Part shown: one piece after another, positions 1 to 7,186 of the stretch
How the letters are laid out: each line of letters starts with the position of its first letter
Position numbering within the stretch: the stretch's first letter is position 1
NCBI RefSeq assembly: GCF_017742235.1
Contig: NZ_JAGHKQ010000001.1
Coordinates: forward strand, 186,001-250,000
Length of the DNA: 64,000 nt
Source of the DNA: Bacillus sp. 165
GTDB taxonomy: Bacteria > Bacillota > Bacilli > Bacillales > Bacillaceae_G
Direction of reading: 5' to 3'
Notes under the pieces: model-generated
Told to the model about the DNA's origin: nothing
What the model saw: only the letters and a program-made list of their open reading frames with translations
The model's database searches: none
Program-made: the position numbers and the translations under genes

Positions 1-408
1 TTCAAAGGAGATCCAAATTGGATTATTAGCATTGTGCAGAAAGGAAAGGCGGCACAAGCTATGATTGAACAATATACTTCCATTGAAGTTGAGGAATCAC
101 CAAGACCTGTATGGAGAAAAATACCAGGTTACCGTTCGTTTTCAAAATGGAATATGCTTATCGGCTCCATCTTTTATTCCTGTCTTTTTCTGTTTCTCAT
201 TAAACTGGTCGTCCCGTATCTTATAGAAAAAGCTCTATTTTCTATTTCAATCGCCTTCATGTTGATTGGAGGACTATGTTTCGTCATTGGATTAATTGAC
301 CCTACCATCGTCTTGCCTAAGGTTCAAACCAAAACAAGAGAAAAAGTATTTTTTTATTACGGTTATCTTACAATAGTCGCTTTTATTTCCGTATTTCTAT
401 ATTGGTAA
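1..408 (+). CDS. Membrane protein of unknown function, 5'-truncated by window edge
   Basis: The reading frame is open from the first base of the window, so this is the C-terminal part of a larger gene. A GTG at 34 is in frame, but nothing like a ribosome site precedes it, and the residues before it read as normal protein. The visible part has a polar segment rich in charged residues followed by two hydrophobic segments and a third at the extreme C terminus (ending FLYW), so it is an integral membrane protein. I do not recognise the family. It faces away from the next gene and is followed by a hairpin terminator. Confidence 0.6.
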   Translation, partial: FKGDPNWIISIVQKGKAAQAMIEQYTSIEVEESPRPVWRKIPGYRSFSKWNMLIGSIFYSCLFLFLIKLVVPYLIEKALFSISIAFMLIGGLCFVIGLIDPTIVLPKVQTKTREKVFFYYGYLTIVAFISVFLYW

Positions 409-438
409 AAAAGCCGGATAAATCAGTTGGAAATTAAA

Positions 439-482
439 AAGGGCATCTCTAAGCCGAAAACTCGACTTTTGAGACAGCCCTT
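439..482. terminator. Bidirectional hairpin between convergent genes
   Basis: Imperfect inverted repeat AAGGGC(t)GTCTC...GAGA(t)GCCCTT with internal AAG.CGA / CG.CTT pairing. It lies between the plus-strand membrane gene and the minus-strand M23 gene, so it can serve both. Confidence 0.6.
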
Positions 483-499
483 CTTCCCATACCTTTTTT

Positions 500-1132
500 C
501 TAATTCAACACAAGTCTCTGCTTCGGCAGGATGATGTCATTATGCAATTGATTTTTCACCTTCAATTGCCGTACAGTTAATCCAAAGCGGCTTGCTATCT
601 TAGATAAAGTGTCGCCTTCTTGGACGACATATGTAGAGGCAACAGCCTCCACTTCATCCTCATTCAATACGACAAGCGGATTAATCGCATTTGTTTTATG
701 TATATTCCAACTTCCCTTATGAACTTCAAAGTGAAGATGGGCCCCTCGAGAATGCCCGGTGTTTCCGACCTCGCCAATTTTCTCTCCGCTTGCCACTCTT
801 TTTCCCACGTTTGCCATGCGTTTACTCATATGGGCATAGACCGCCTCATATCCATCTTCATGTTTAATAAATACAACATGACCGTATGTTTGAGAATAAT
901 AGGACTTTGTAACTATCCCCCCTTTCGCAGCCAGTATAGCAGTTCCTGTCTTAGCTGCTATGTCAATGCCAAAATGCTTGCCTTTCCTTGTTCCAAAATA
1001 ATCACTTATATGCCCTGAAGTCGGCCATGTCCATTTTTCCTCAGCATAAGCTGTACTGCCTTCTGAAAATAGCAAACTCAAAACTGCTGCACTAAAGTAT
1101 AAAACATGTGCTTTTCTTTTGTTTCGTCTCAT
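500..1132 (-). CDS. Secreted M23 peptidase with C-terminal LysM
   Basis: Predicted cell-wall hydrolase of 210 aa. The start is the ATG at 1132, preceded by GGGAGGAGAAGA; an upstream in-frame ATG lies before that ribosome site and was not used. There is a signal peptide (hydrophobic stretch ending SEGSTAYA), then an M23 (LytM) domain at about residues 35-150 with the zinc motifs HFGID and HLHFE, then one LysM repeat (YVVQEGDTLSKIASRFGLTV) at the C terminus for peptidoglycan binding. The family cleaves peptide crosslinks of peptidoglycan. It is monocistronic. Its exact role (sporulation, growth or autolysis) is not shown by the context. Confidence 0.85.
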   Translation of the reverse strand: MRRNKRKAHVLYFSAAVLSLLFSEGSTAYAEEKWTWPTSGHISDYFGTRKGKHFGIDIAAKTGTAILAAKGGIVTKSYYSQTYGHVVFIKHEDGYEAVYAHMSKRMANVGKRVASGEKIGEVGNTGHSRGAHLHFEVHKGSWNIHKTNAINPLVVLNEDEVEAVASTYVVQEGDTLSKIASRFGLTVRQLKVKNQLHNDIILPKQRLVLN

Positions 1133-1225
1133 TTCTTCTCCTCCCTGCCTCACATTACACCTTTACTATTGTGCATAAAGTTAAACAAAATATGCATAAA
1201 TGAACCCTATTATTTAGCATGCAAT

Positions 1226-1258
1226 AGAAAAAGAGCATGGGACCCATGCTCTTTTTCT
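1226..1258. terminator. Terminator at the end of the cobalamin operon
   Basis: Near-perfect inverted repeat (AGAAAAAGAGCATGGG / CCCATGCTCTTTTTCT) with A/T-rich flanks, immediately downstream of the adenosyltransferase gene. Confidence 0.8.
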
Positions 1259-1264
1259 CTTTTT

Positions 1265-1837
1265 CTATTTTTCTTCTTTACTTCTAAATACAATTGCACT
1301 GCGTTCGTATTCTACGTCCTTTACATTCATTCTCGCATTTATGACACGGGCTACTGCAAAAAAGTAATCAGATAAACGATTCACATACTTTAAAACATGC
1401 TCATTGATCTCTTCTTCCCGTTTTAATGACACAATGCAGCGCTCTGCACGACGAGATACTGTTCGTGCAATATGAATAATTGCGGCTGCAGGAGATCCTC
1501 CTGGTAAAATAAAACGCTCTAATGGCGGAGCCTGCTTAATATATTCATCAATTCTTTCCTCTAAAAATACTGTCATCTCTGCAGTAACCTTATATGGAAT
1601 TTTATTATTCACAATAGCCAAATCTCCACCGCAATCAAATAATTCATGTTGTATTTTTTCAAGCTCTTGATAAATATCCTCAAACTTCTTGTCTGTTAAT
1701 AATGTCATCGCTTGGCCTACGAATGAATTTGCTTCATCAATGGTACCATAGGCGTCTACACGTAAATGATCCTTATCCACCCTTCCACCGACTAAGCTTG
1801 TTTTTCCGCTGTCTCCTGTTCTTGTATATAATTTCAT
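1265..1837 (-). CDS. pduO: Cob(I)alamin adenosyltransferase, PduO type
   Basis: Transfers the 5'-deoxyadenosyl group from ATP to cob(I)alamin to make the coenzyme form. The start is the ATG at 1837 preceded by GGAGGAGAATACAA, giving 190 aa starting MKLYTRTGDSGKTSL. The N-terminal TRTGD-GKTSL-GGR motif and the C-terminal RRAERCIVSL / NRLSDYFFAVAR motifs are those of the PduO family. It is the last gene of a minus-strand cobalamin salvage operon and starts 14 nt after the cblS stop codon. Its distal position fits the need to adenosylate imported corrinoids for the upstream nucleotide-loop enzymes. Confidence 0.93.
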   Translation of the reverse strand: MKLYTRTGDSGKTSLVGGRVDKDHLRVDAYGTIDEANSFVGQAMTLLTDKKFEDIYQELEKIQHELFDCGGDLAIVNNKIPYKVTAEMTVFLEERIDEYIKQAPPLERFILPGGSPAAAIIHIARTVSRRAERCIVSLKREEEINEHVLKYVNRLSDYFFAVARVINARMNVKDVEYERSAIVFRSKEEK

Positions 1838-1850
1838 TTGTATTCTCCTC

Positions 1851-2582
1851 CTATAATTCCATTGTAATTGGATAAAAATGTGTATTGCACAGCCTTTGAA
1901 TCGCTTTCTCTTCCTTAGCATTATAGCTTATTACAACACATGTTGACGGACCAGCTGACACTTTTATATCTATTGCTGCTTTATACGCTTTGTAATGAAT
2001 TTTATTTACCTGTAATAATGCTTCTAACTCGAATGATACGCCTTTAGAACCAACAGGTACAACCTCAAATACTGCCTCATGTGCAACCAGCTTTCTAAAT
2101 AAAGATAATGGTAATACTTGCTCTTGCTGTGACACCACCGCTTCTCCTACAAGCGGCTTGCCAATTACAGCAAATCGTGCACCATTCGGAGTTCTATTTA
2201 TCTTAAGATGATGCTCTTTCACTTTTCCTATTACAGTAATTCCCACACAAGATTGGATTAGACTAAAGTTCGTCTCAGAGCTCCCAGTAACCGCAATTGA
2301 ATGGAGAAATAATTCTTCTGAGGCTCGATGAATCCCTTCTAGTAAAGACACATATACATCGTTGTTAATAAAATTTTGTACGACGATAACTTCCGGTTCC
2401 CCTCCGACAGCTATACACTCCATTAATGCAACTCTTGCTGTATAATATGCAACAGCAGAATAGGGTACCGATACGATATCACCTTCTTTTTCACCGATTG
2501 CTCCCGCATTATCCGTTGAAATAACCAGCTTCTCTCCATTTCCCAATGTATGTAAAATAACATCACGCATGGAAGTGTCCAT
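1851..2582 (-). CDS. cblS: Probable alpha-ribazole kinase CblS (PurM/AIR-synthase-like fold)
   Basis: Protein of 243 aa with a PurM-like ATP-binding fold: a glycine/aspartate-rich first half (STDNAGAIGEKEGD) and ALMECIAVGGEPEV typical of AIR-synthase relatives. It is called CblS because it directly follows a small ECF-type S-component (CblT) inside a cobalamin operon, the arrangement described for alpha-ribazole salvage in Geobacillus and Listeria. CblS would phosphorylate alpha-ribazole to alpha-ribazole-5'-phosphate for CobS. No cobT is visible in the window, consistent with this bypass. The start overlaps the end of cblT by 20 nt; an in-frame ATG at 2570 is an alternative. Confidence 0.8.
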   Translation of the reverse strand: MDTSMRDVILHTLGNGEKLVISTDNAGAIGEKEGDIVSVPYSAVAYYTARVALMECIAVGGEPEVIVVQNFINNDVYVSLLEGIHRASEELFLHSIAVTGSSETNFSLIQSCVGITVIGKVKEHHLKINRTPNGARFAVIGKPLVGEAVVSQQEQVLPLSLFRKLVAHEAVFEVVPVGSKGVSFELEALLQVNKIHYKAYKAAIDIKVSAGPSTCVVISYNAKEEKAIQRLCNTHFYPITMEL

Positions 2583-3060
2583 CTATTCCCGTTTTCCTGT
2601 GCCATTTCTGTAACCGCGGTGCTATTAATACGACAATCGTACTATTTACAATAACAGCAATCGTTAGAGAAGGTACAATCCCCATATAAAACGGAAGTCC
2701 CATCATCCATATAAATGGAAGAGGCGCAATAAGCACATTTCCCACACAAAAGAACAGATACGCAGCCTTTTGCTGCTTTTTCTGAATCAACAAACCAAAT
2801 CCTGCCACCAAAATAAACATTTCGGCTCCTATTAAGAGATGGGCTGGGCCAAGAGGCAAGCCAGAGAGCAAGGCAGAAAGGATATGGCCCAAAGCTCCTG
2901 TTATTCCTCCTGCTATCGGCCCAAGCAATATAGCACCAATTAGAGCCGGCGCACTATCTAATGCTACGCTGCCGATTACTGCTGGAATTTTGATCCATGC
3001 ACCTACTGCGGATAAAGCAATACATGTAACCAATGTTGTTAAAGCTTTTGTTTTATTCAT
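2563..3060 (-). CDS. cblT: Alpha-ribazole transporter CblT (ECF S-component-like)
   Basis: Integral membrane protein of 165 aa, about five hydrophobic segments, with the ECF S-component look (small, Gly-rich, LLGPIAGGITGALGH loop). Ribosome site AAGGGAGAATACAG. The start ATGA overlaps the stop of the upstream cobU-like gene, showing translational coupling. By family and neighbourhood it imports alpha-ribazole for the kinase encoded next. The general ECF energising module is not in this window. Confidence 0.82.
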   Translation of the reverse strand: MNKTKALTTLVTCIALSAVGAWIKIPAVIGSVALDSAPALIGAILLGPIAGGITGALGHILSALLSGLPLGPAHLLIGAEMFILVAGFGLLIQKKQQKAAYLFFCVGNVLIAPLPFIWMMGLPFYMGIVPSLTIAVIVNSTIVVLIAPRLQKWHRKTGIDGHFHA

Positions 3061-3515
3061 TCTGTATTCTCCCTTGAATTACATAATGTAGATGATATGC
3101 CATACCATATCTCATCTACCCGGTTCGCTGTAGCTGCAAGGTCTTGATAACACCACCCCACTGCATCTCTCCACAGCCTCTGTTCTGCCTCTATAGGGAC
3201 AATTCCTCCTCCTATGTCACACCCAATCAATACCACTTTTCGCCCTATTTGTTCTTGCTCCCACAACCGTAAGATGGAAAGAAACTCATTCCATTTTTTT
3301 CTGACTTCTTCTTTATGCTGCTGAAGAAGCTTATAAATAAGCTCTTCACACCCTTCTATTACAATGAGAGAAACATTCGGCGGAAATGCTGACGGACACA
3401 CAATGTTCTCATTATAGCCGTTAATCCACCAGGCTGACTGTTCATCCTTTATATTGTATTGCTGCTTAACCCAGTTTCGCTTTCCCTGAAAGGCACCGCC
3501 TGTAATGAAATGCAC
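3057..3515 (-). CDS. CobU-like nucleotide-binding protein with a degenerate P-loop
   Basis: Protein of 152 aa starting at a GTG (3515) with the ribosome site AAGGAGGGGAGAAC. It resembles CobU at the N terminus (HFITGGAFQGKRNW) and has the RVDEIWYGI end seen in this group, but it is shorter than the canonical CobU encoded at 4869-5399. The P-loop ends GKR instead of GK(S/T), so ATP binding may be altered. It overlaps the cobC end by 67 nt and cblT by 4 nt, so it is firmly inside the operon. It could be a second, diverged nucleotide-loop protein or a protein partnering CblT/CblS. The function is inferred only from similarity. Confidence 0.7.
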   Translation of the reverse strand: MHFITGGAFQGKRNWVKQQYNIKDEQSAWWINGYNENIVCPSAFPPNVSLIVIEGCEELIYKLLQQHKEEVRKKWNEFLSILRLWEQEQIGRKVVLIGCDIGGGIVPIEAEQRLWRDAVGWCYQDLAATANRVDEIWYGISSTLCNSRENTE

Positions 3516-4087
3516 CGTTCTCCCCTCCTTAAACGGTCTTCTGTTGTAATTAACGTATATCCTCCTCCAAACGGTACAGACCACTCCCAAAAAGCTCTCT
3601 CCTCTGGAGCAAATACTTCTAATAACAACCGAATGACCCCGCCATGTGTCATAACAACCACATGACTTGCTTTTTGCTTTTCCAACTCATTAATCATACT
3701 CTTCCATCCTTGTTGCACTCTGTCTGTGAATTGCTGATAGCTTTCTCCATTTGTTGGTGCCGATTGCTGATAGCTATCCAGCCATTTACAATATACAGAA
3801 TCTTCTTTCAACTGTTCGTATGTCTTGTGCTCCCAATCCCCAAAGTTCATTTCCCGGAACCATGGACTTAATATATAGCTCTTGTTGTATAAAATCCTTA
3901 ATGTTTCCACGCATCTCTTCAAATCACTTGTAATAAAAACATCCGCATGGGGATAGAACCCTGTTCTATCCAGCATATTTCTTCCTTTTATAGAAAGAGG
4001 GATATCCGTCCATCCTATATACCTCTGTTCTTCATTCGCTTTCGTTAAGCCGTGACGAAGAAGTGTAATAGCCACAGTACGAACCAT
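3449..4087 (-). CDS. cobC: Alpha-ribazole phosphatase-like histidine phosphatase
   Basis: Protein of 212 aa of the histidine phosphatase (phosphoglycerate mutase) superfamily. The catalytic LRHG motif is at residues 9-12, with GWTDIPLS, the ITSDLKRCVET arginine motif and VVVMTHGGVIRLLL near residue 150. In cobalamin operons the family removes the 5'-phosphate from alpha-ribazole-P or adenosylcobalamin-P. It lies between cobS (43-nt overlap) and the cobU-like gene (67-nt overlap). Long overlaps on both sides point to tight coupling. Confidence 0.88.
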   Translation of the reverse strand: MVRTVAITLLRHGLTKANEEQRYIGWTDIPLSIKGRNMLDRTGFYPHADVFITSDLKRCVETLRILYNKSYILSPWFREMNFGDWEHKTYEQLKEDSVYCKWLDSYQQSAPTNGESYQQFTDRVQQGWKSMINELEKQKASHVVVMTHGGVIRLLLEVFAPEERAFWEWSVPFGGGYTLITTEDRLRRGERCISLQAVPFRESETGLSSNTI

Positions 4088-4842
4088 AACAATGTTTCAC
4101 ACCCTTCTATAACCGCTCCCAGCATATCACCGGTAATACCGCCGAACTGTTTTTTGCACACATCTCTAAACAAACTAACAAAAACCAGCATTGCGCCTAT
4201 AAGACATACAGACATCCAAAACACGGGCAAGGAGGCATACAAATACAACATAAACAGCAAACCAGCACCATAAAACAGCATGAAACTGCTGTCACCCACT
4301 GTCATATGCTGTTTAAAGGCATACGCCATACCCGCTTGCGAAGCAGGTGGTGTCCATATAAGTAAAAGTACCATCCCAATCCGGATTAAAATCGGAATAG
4401 AAACAAGATAAGAAGCGTGAAAGAATGCTGAGTCTGCCAAAACTTCATATACAAATAAAAATCGAAACGCCAATAAAAAGAACAAGGATAATACAGCAAA
4501 AGCCCCGACACGAGAATCTTTTAATATCTCTAGTTTTTTGTCCCGGTTACGATGCGAAGCAATCGCGTCACTTATATCCATCCATCCGTCTATGTGCAGT
4601 CCGCCTGAATACAAAATAGTAAAAAAAATTAACCAAAGTGATACAAACAGCCTTGAAACAGAAGTATAGTGCACAAAAATATCATATTGTAAAATCAGTA
4701 AAATGCCGAGCAAAACCCCGGTAAGAGGAAAAGAGTATACCGCTGCCTTGGCATATTTTTTACTCCACGGCACTTCCAAGCGAATAGGTAAAATGGTTAA
4801 GAGTTGAAAGCTTAAAATAATACCGTAATAAATATTTTTCAT
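4045..4842 (-). CDS. cobS: Adenosylcobinamide-GDP ribazoletransferase
   Basis: Integral membrane protein of 265 aa, six to eight hydrophobic segments, with the CobS motif SGGLHIDGWMDISDAIASHRNRDKKLEI near residues 80-107 and the C-terminal GGITGDMLGA motif. It joins adenosylcobinamide-GDP to alpha-ribazole(-P), the last step of nucleotide-loop assembly at the membrane. It is downstream of cobU and upstream of cobC on the minus strand. Confidence 0.93.
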   Translation of the reverse strand: MKNIYYGIILSFQLLTILPIRLEVPWSKKYAKAAVYSFPLTGVLLGILLILQYDIFVHYTSVSRLFVSLWLIFFTILYSGGLHIDGWMDISDAIASHRNRDKKLEILKDSRVGAFAVLSLFFLLAFRFLFVYEVLADSAFFHASYLVSIPILIRIGMVLLLIWTPPASQAGMAYAFKQHMTVGDSSFMLFYGAGLLFMLYLYASLPVFWMSVCLIGAMLVFVSLFRDVCKKQFGGITGDMLGAVIEGCETLLWFVLWLLHFFVTA

Positions 4843-4868
4843 GTTGGGGCCTCGTTCCTCTTTTACAG

Positions 4869-5399
4869 CTATTTTTTCTGCAGTACAATCCCATGCTTAA
4901 CAAGGTAGGCTTGATCAGCTTCCCTTACGAGCTGCTGATGTAGTTTTCCAAGCAGCCTCATATACCGAAATGTTCCTTCCTCTTTTGGAACTCCTTCCCG
5001 AAACACTTCGTTTGAAACAATAATCAAAGTTTTACAGCCGGTTACAACTTTTCGAATAGTTGCAAGAATATGCTCATAAACTTCTATTTCGTTTAAATGT
5101 TCCCTTTTGAATAGCTCATTTGCCGCCAATAGTGTTAAACAATCTAGTAAAACTGCATCCTCTTTGGAAATACGGTCCACTATGCTATGAATATTTATAG
5201 GCTGTTCCCATGTTATCCAATCAACTTGATCTTGTTCACGGCTTCTTTGATGAACTCTGATTCTCCGCTCCATTTCGTCATCGTTCATTCTGCTTGTGGC
5301 TATATAGTGTAGACGGGCATTTCCTGCACTTTGTTTGGCTAACAGCTCTGCAAACGTACTTTTTCCGCTTCTTACATTCCCGCTGATAAAAATCAACAT
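4869..5399 (-). CDS. cobU: Adenosylcobinamide kinase / guanylyltransferase
   Basis: CobU, 176 aa. It phosphorylates adenosylcobinamide and then transfers GMP to give adenosylcobinamide-GDP. The Walker A is ISGNVRSGKST at the N terminus; the CobU pattern YIATSRMNDDEMERRIRVHQ and the later LLDCLTLLAANELF and IVSNEVFREGVP motifs are all present. I use the ATG at 5399 behind GGGTGGTG; a TTG 12 nt upstream is in frame but has no ribosome site. The start overlaps the end of the cobD remnant by a few bases. This copy has an intact P-loop, unlike the shorter paralogue at 3057-3515. Confidence 0.92.
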   Translation of the reverse strand: MLIFISGNVRSGKSTFAELLAKQSAGNARLHYIATSRMNDDEMERRIRVHQRSREQDQVDWITWEQPINIHSIVDRISKEDAVLLDCLTLLAANELFKREHLNEIEVYEHILATIRKVVTGCKTLIIVSNEVFREGVPKEEGTFRYMRLLGKLHQQLVREADQAYLVKHGIVLQKK

Positions 5400-5617
5400 G
5401 TCACCACCCAATTTTGTAGATGCTGCAGTATATAATCATTTTCAATCCTTAATTTAACAGCCCTTCGACGATAATTGCCCTCTGAAATGCCGTTGTTCAT
5501 ATCCACACTCATAACTGGATTTGTATTGACACTATAATCCATATTCATGGGCGGCAGTGTTTCTCCGAGAGAATTATAAAGTTGCAATGGATTAGCCCCG
5601 TGCGATGGTAAATGCAA
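5393..5617 (-). pseudogene. cobD: Remnant of cobD (threonine-phosphate decarboxylase)
   Basis: A 74-codon frame opening at a TTG behind an intact TAGGAGGACGTATCA ribosome site. Its first part (LPSHGANPLQLYNSLG, then MDYSVNTNPV) is the CobD N terminus, and a second piece (GNYRRRAVKLRIENDYIL) corresponds to a CobD region that lies further on in full proteins. The family is about 350-380 aa, so most of the protein, including the PLP-lysine region, is missing. The reading is an internally deleted gene. CobD makes aminopropanol-phosphate for the corrinoid arm; this copy cannot. Confidence 0.7.
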
Positions 5618-5696
5618 TGATACGTCCTCCTATAAAAAAGATCGTGAAACAGCTGACTGTACCCATCATAATGCCTGCAGCAGCGACATGATTCAA
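5592..5696 (-). pseudogene. cbiB: Probable C-terminal remnant of cbiB
   Basis: A frame of 34 codons begins within the stop codon of btuD::cbiZ, reads HVAAAGIMMGTVSCFTIFF as a membrane-like segment, and ends at a TAA 26 nt inside the cobD remnant. A membrane-protein tail whose stop overlaps the cobD start is what one expects where cbiB precedes cobD in relatives. No start codon or ribosome site exists for it. The identification rests on position, overlap and hydrophobicity rather than a diagnostic motif. Confidence 0.42.
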
Positions 5697-7186
5697 CACT
5701 TAAGTCCTCTAATCTTCTTAGAAGCTCTTTGAATTCCTTCCCTCGTCCCCTCGTATACTAAATAGCCGACTACCTTCCCAATCCCTGTAATAGAGCCGCC
5801 ATATGAGAAATGCTCATGAGTTTGTGTTGCTGCTATCGCAATACTGTCAGTATAAGTTCCAGTCGCAGCCGTACCTGTCTTTGAATCTATGACCCCCTCT
5901 TGCATAAACGCTTTTGTTTTTGTCTCTGTTGCTACCATCATCAGCTGTACAAAGGCTGCTTCTGTTAAATGTCCCTGAATAAAAATCCATATATTTACTG
6001 CTCCTTGCGTGTGAACCTCATCCAAGTGTTCTATGCTTGATGCTGCATCTACAGCATTTGAAATACCGACAGTAATCATTACCTTAACAGAAAAGTCAAT
6101 ATCTTCGTAAGTTTTAATAATAACATCTTCTAAAGAAGCGGCAGTCATCATCCCTACACATTCTTGAGAGCTCCAACCCTGGCTTTGTAAAAATTGCTGC
6201 ATTTCTTCTTTTGGATCGCTACATTCATAAAAGGAAGATACATGCCGATTCACAAAATTCGCCACCCATACGAAGCCATCTCCGACCAATGCGGAAGACA
6301 GTGTCTTCAAAGGTTGTGCTACCTGTACTGAAATTATTTCTTTTGACTTCTCAACAGTAAAAAGATCCGCAAAGCATAAGGGGGCTTCTGTAGTCTTGGC
6401 AGCGGGAACAAACGTAATAACGGGTTTTGGCAAAGAGAGATGTGCTTGCCGTTGTACGTTTACATCGTATACCCTATTCAACAGCTTTTCGTCCAATGCG
6501 TTTTGCGGTTTATCATCGACCACAATTTCTCCGTGGTGTAACATTAACAAACGGTCACAGTACATGCTAGCTATATTCAAATCGTGAAAAATTGCCACTA
6601 CTGTGATTTCTGTTTCTTCCGTCCACTTTTTTAACAAATTAAATAATTGTATTTGATGGGCAATGTCCAGATGATTTGTAGGTTCATCTAACAATAAAAG
6701 CTCCGGCTCCTGTGCGAGAGCCTGTGCCAAAAATACACGCTGCCGCTCCCCCCCACTTAAGTTAACAAGAGTTCGCTTTGCTAAATGGATGACACATGTT
6801 TTCTCCATAACATCTTGCACAACCGCTTCATCCTGCTCTGTCCAAAATGAGAACAACCCATGTTGATGTGCATATCTTCCTAAACTGACAGTTTCATGTA
6901 CTGTATATTCAAACAAGCCTTCTAGCTTCTGAGGCAAAACGGCCATTTTTCTCCCTAGCTCTTTACGTGTATATTCCTTAATTTCTTTTCCGTCCAGAGA
7001 AATGTCCCCTTTTGAACCGCCAAGCGTGCCGCTGATTAGTTTGAGAAGCGTAGTTTTGCCGCTACCATTCGGTCCAAGTATTCCAATCATTTCGCCCCTT
7101 TTGACAGAGAACGAAACATCCTTTAATATAGGCTTCTCTTGGCTATATTCAAATTGAAGATGGTTCACTTCTAACAAGAGGCTCAC
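5693..7186 (-). CDS. btuD: BtuD-CbiZ fusion: corrinoid ABC ATPase with adenosylcobinamide amidohydrolase domain
   Basis: Protein of 497 aa in two parts. Residues 1 to about 255 are an ABC ATPase: Walker A GPNGSGKTT (38-46), Q-loop LPQ, signature LSGGERQR (143-150), Walker B LLLLDEP (163-169) and an H-loop in AIFHDLN. Residues from about 270 to 497 match the CbiZ family (VGDGFVWVANFVNRHV; GTAATGTYTDSIAIAATQ). The ATPase powers corrinoid import with BtuC. CbiZ cleaves the aminopropanol-nucleotide arm from imported corrinoids to give adenosylcobyric acid. The start overlaps the btuC stop by 4 nt. Because cbiB and cobD downstream are broken, the CbiZ product would have no visible re-entry route here. 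Confidence 0.9.
   Translation of the reverse strand: MSLLLEVNHLQFEYSQEKPILKDVSFSVKRGEMIGILGPNGSGKTTLLKLISGTLGGSKGDISLDGKEIKEYTRKELGRKMAVLPQKLEGLFEYTVHETVSLGRYAHQHGLFSFWTEQDEAVVQDVMEKTCVIHLAKRTLVNLSGGERQRVFLAQALAQEPELLLLDEPTNHLDIAHQIQLFNLLKKWTEETEITVVAIFHDLNIASMYCDRLLMLHHGEIVVDDKPQNALDEKLLNRVYDVNVQRQAHLSLPKPVITFVPAAKTTEAPLCFADLFTVEKSKEIISVQVAQPLKTLSSALVGDGFVWVANFVNRHVSSFYECSDPKEEMQQFLQSQGWSSQECVGMMTAASLEDVIIKTYEDIDFSVKVMITVGISNAVDAASSIEHLDEVHTQGAVNIWIFIQGHLTEAAFVQLMMVATETKTKAFMQEGVIDSKTGTAATGTYTDSIAIAATQTHEHFSYGGSITGIGKVVGYLVYEGTREGIQRASKKIRGLKC

Noticed and set aside
620-1018. 132-codon plus-strand frame
   Set aside because: Antisense to the M23/LysM gene, with no ribosome site or family features.
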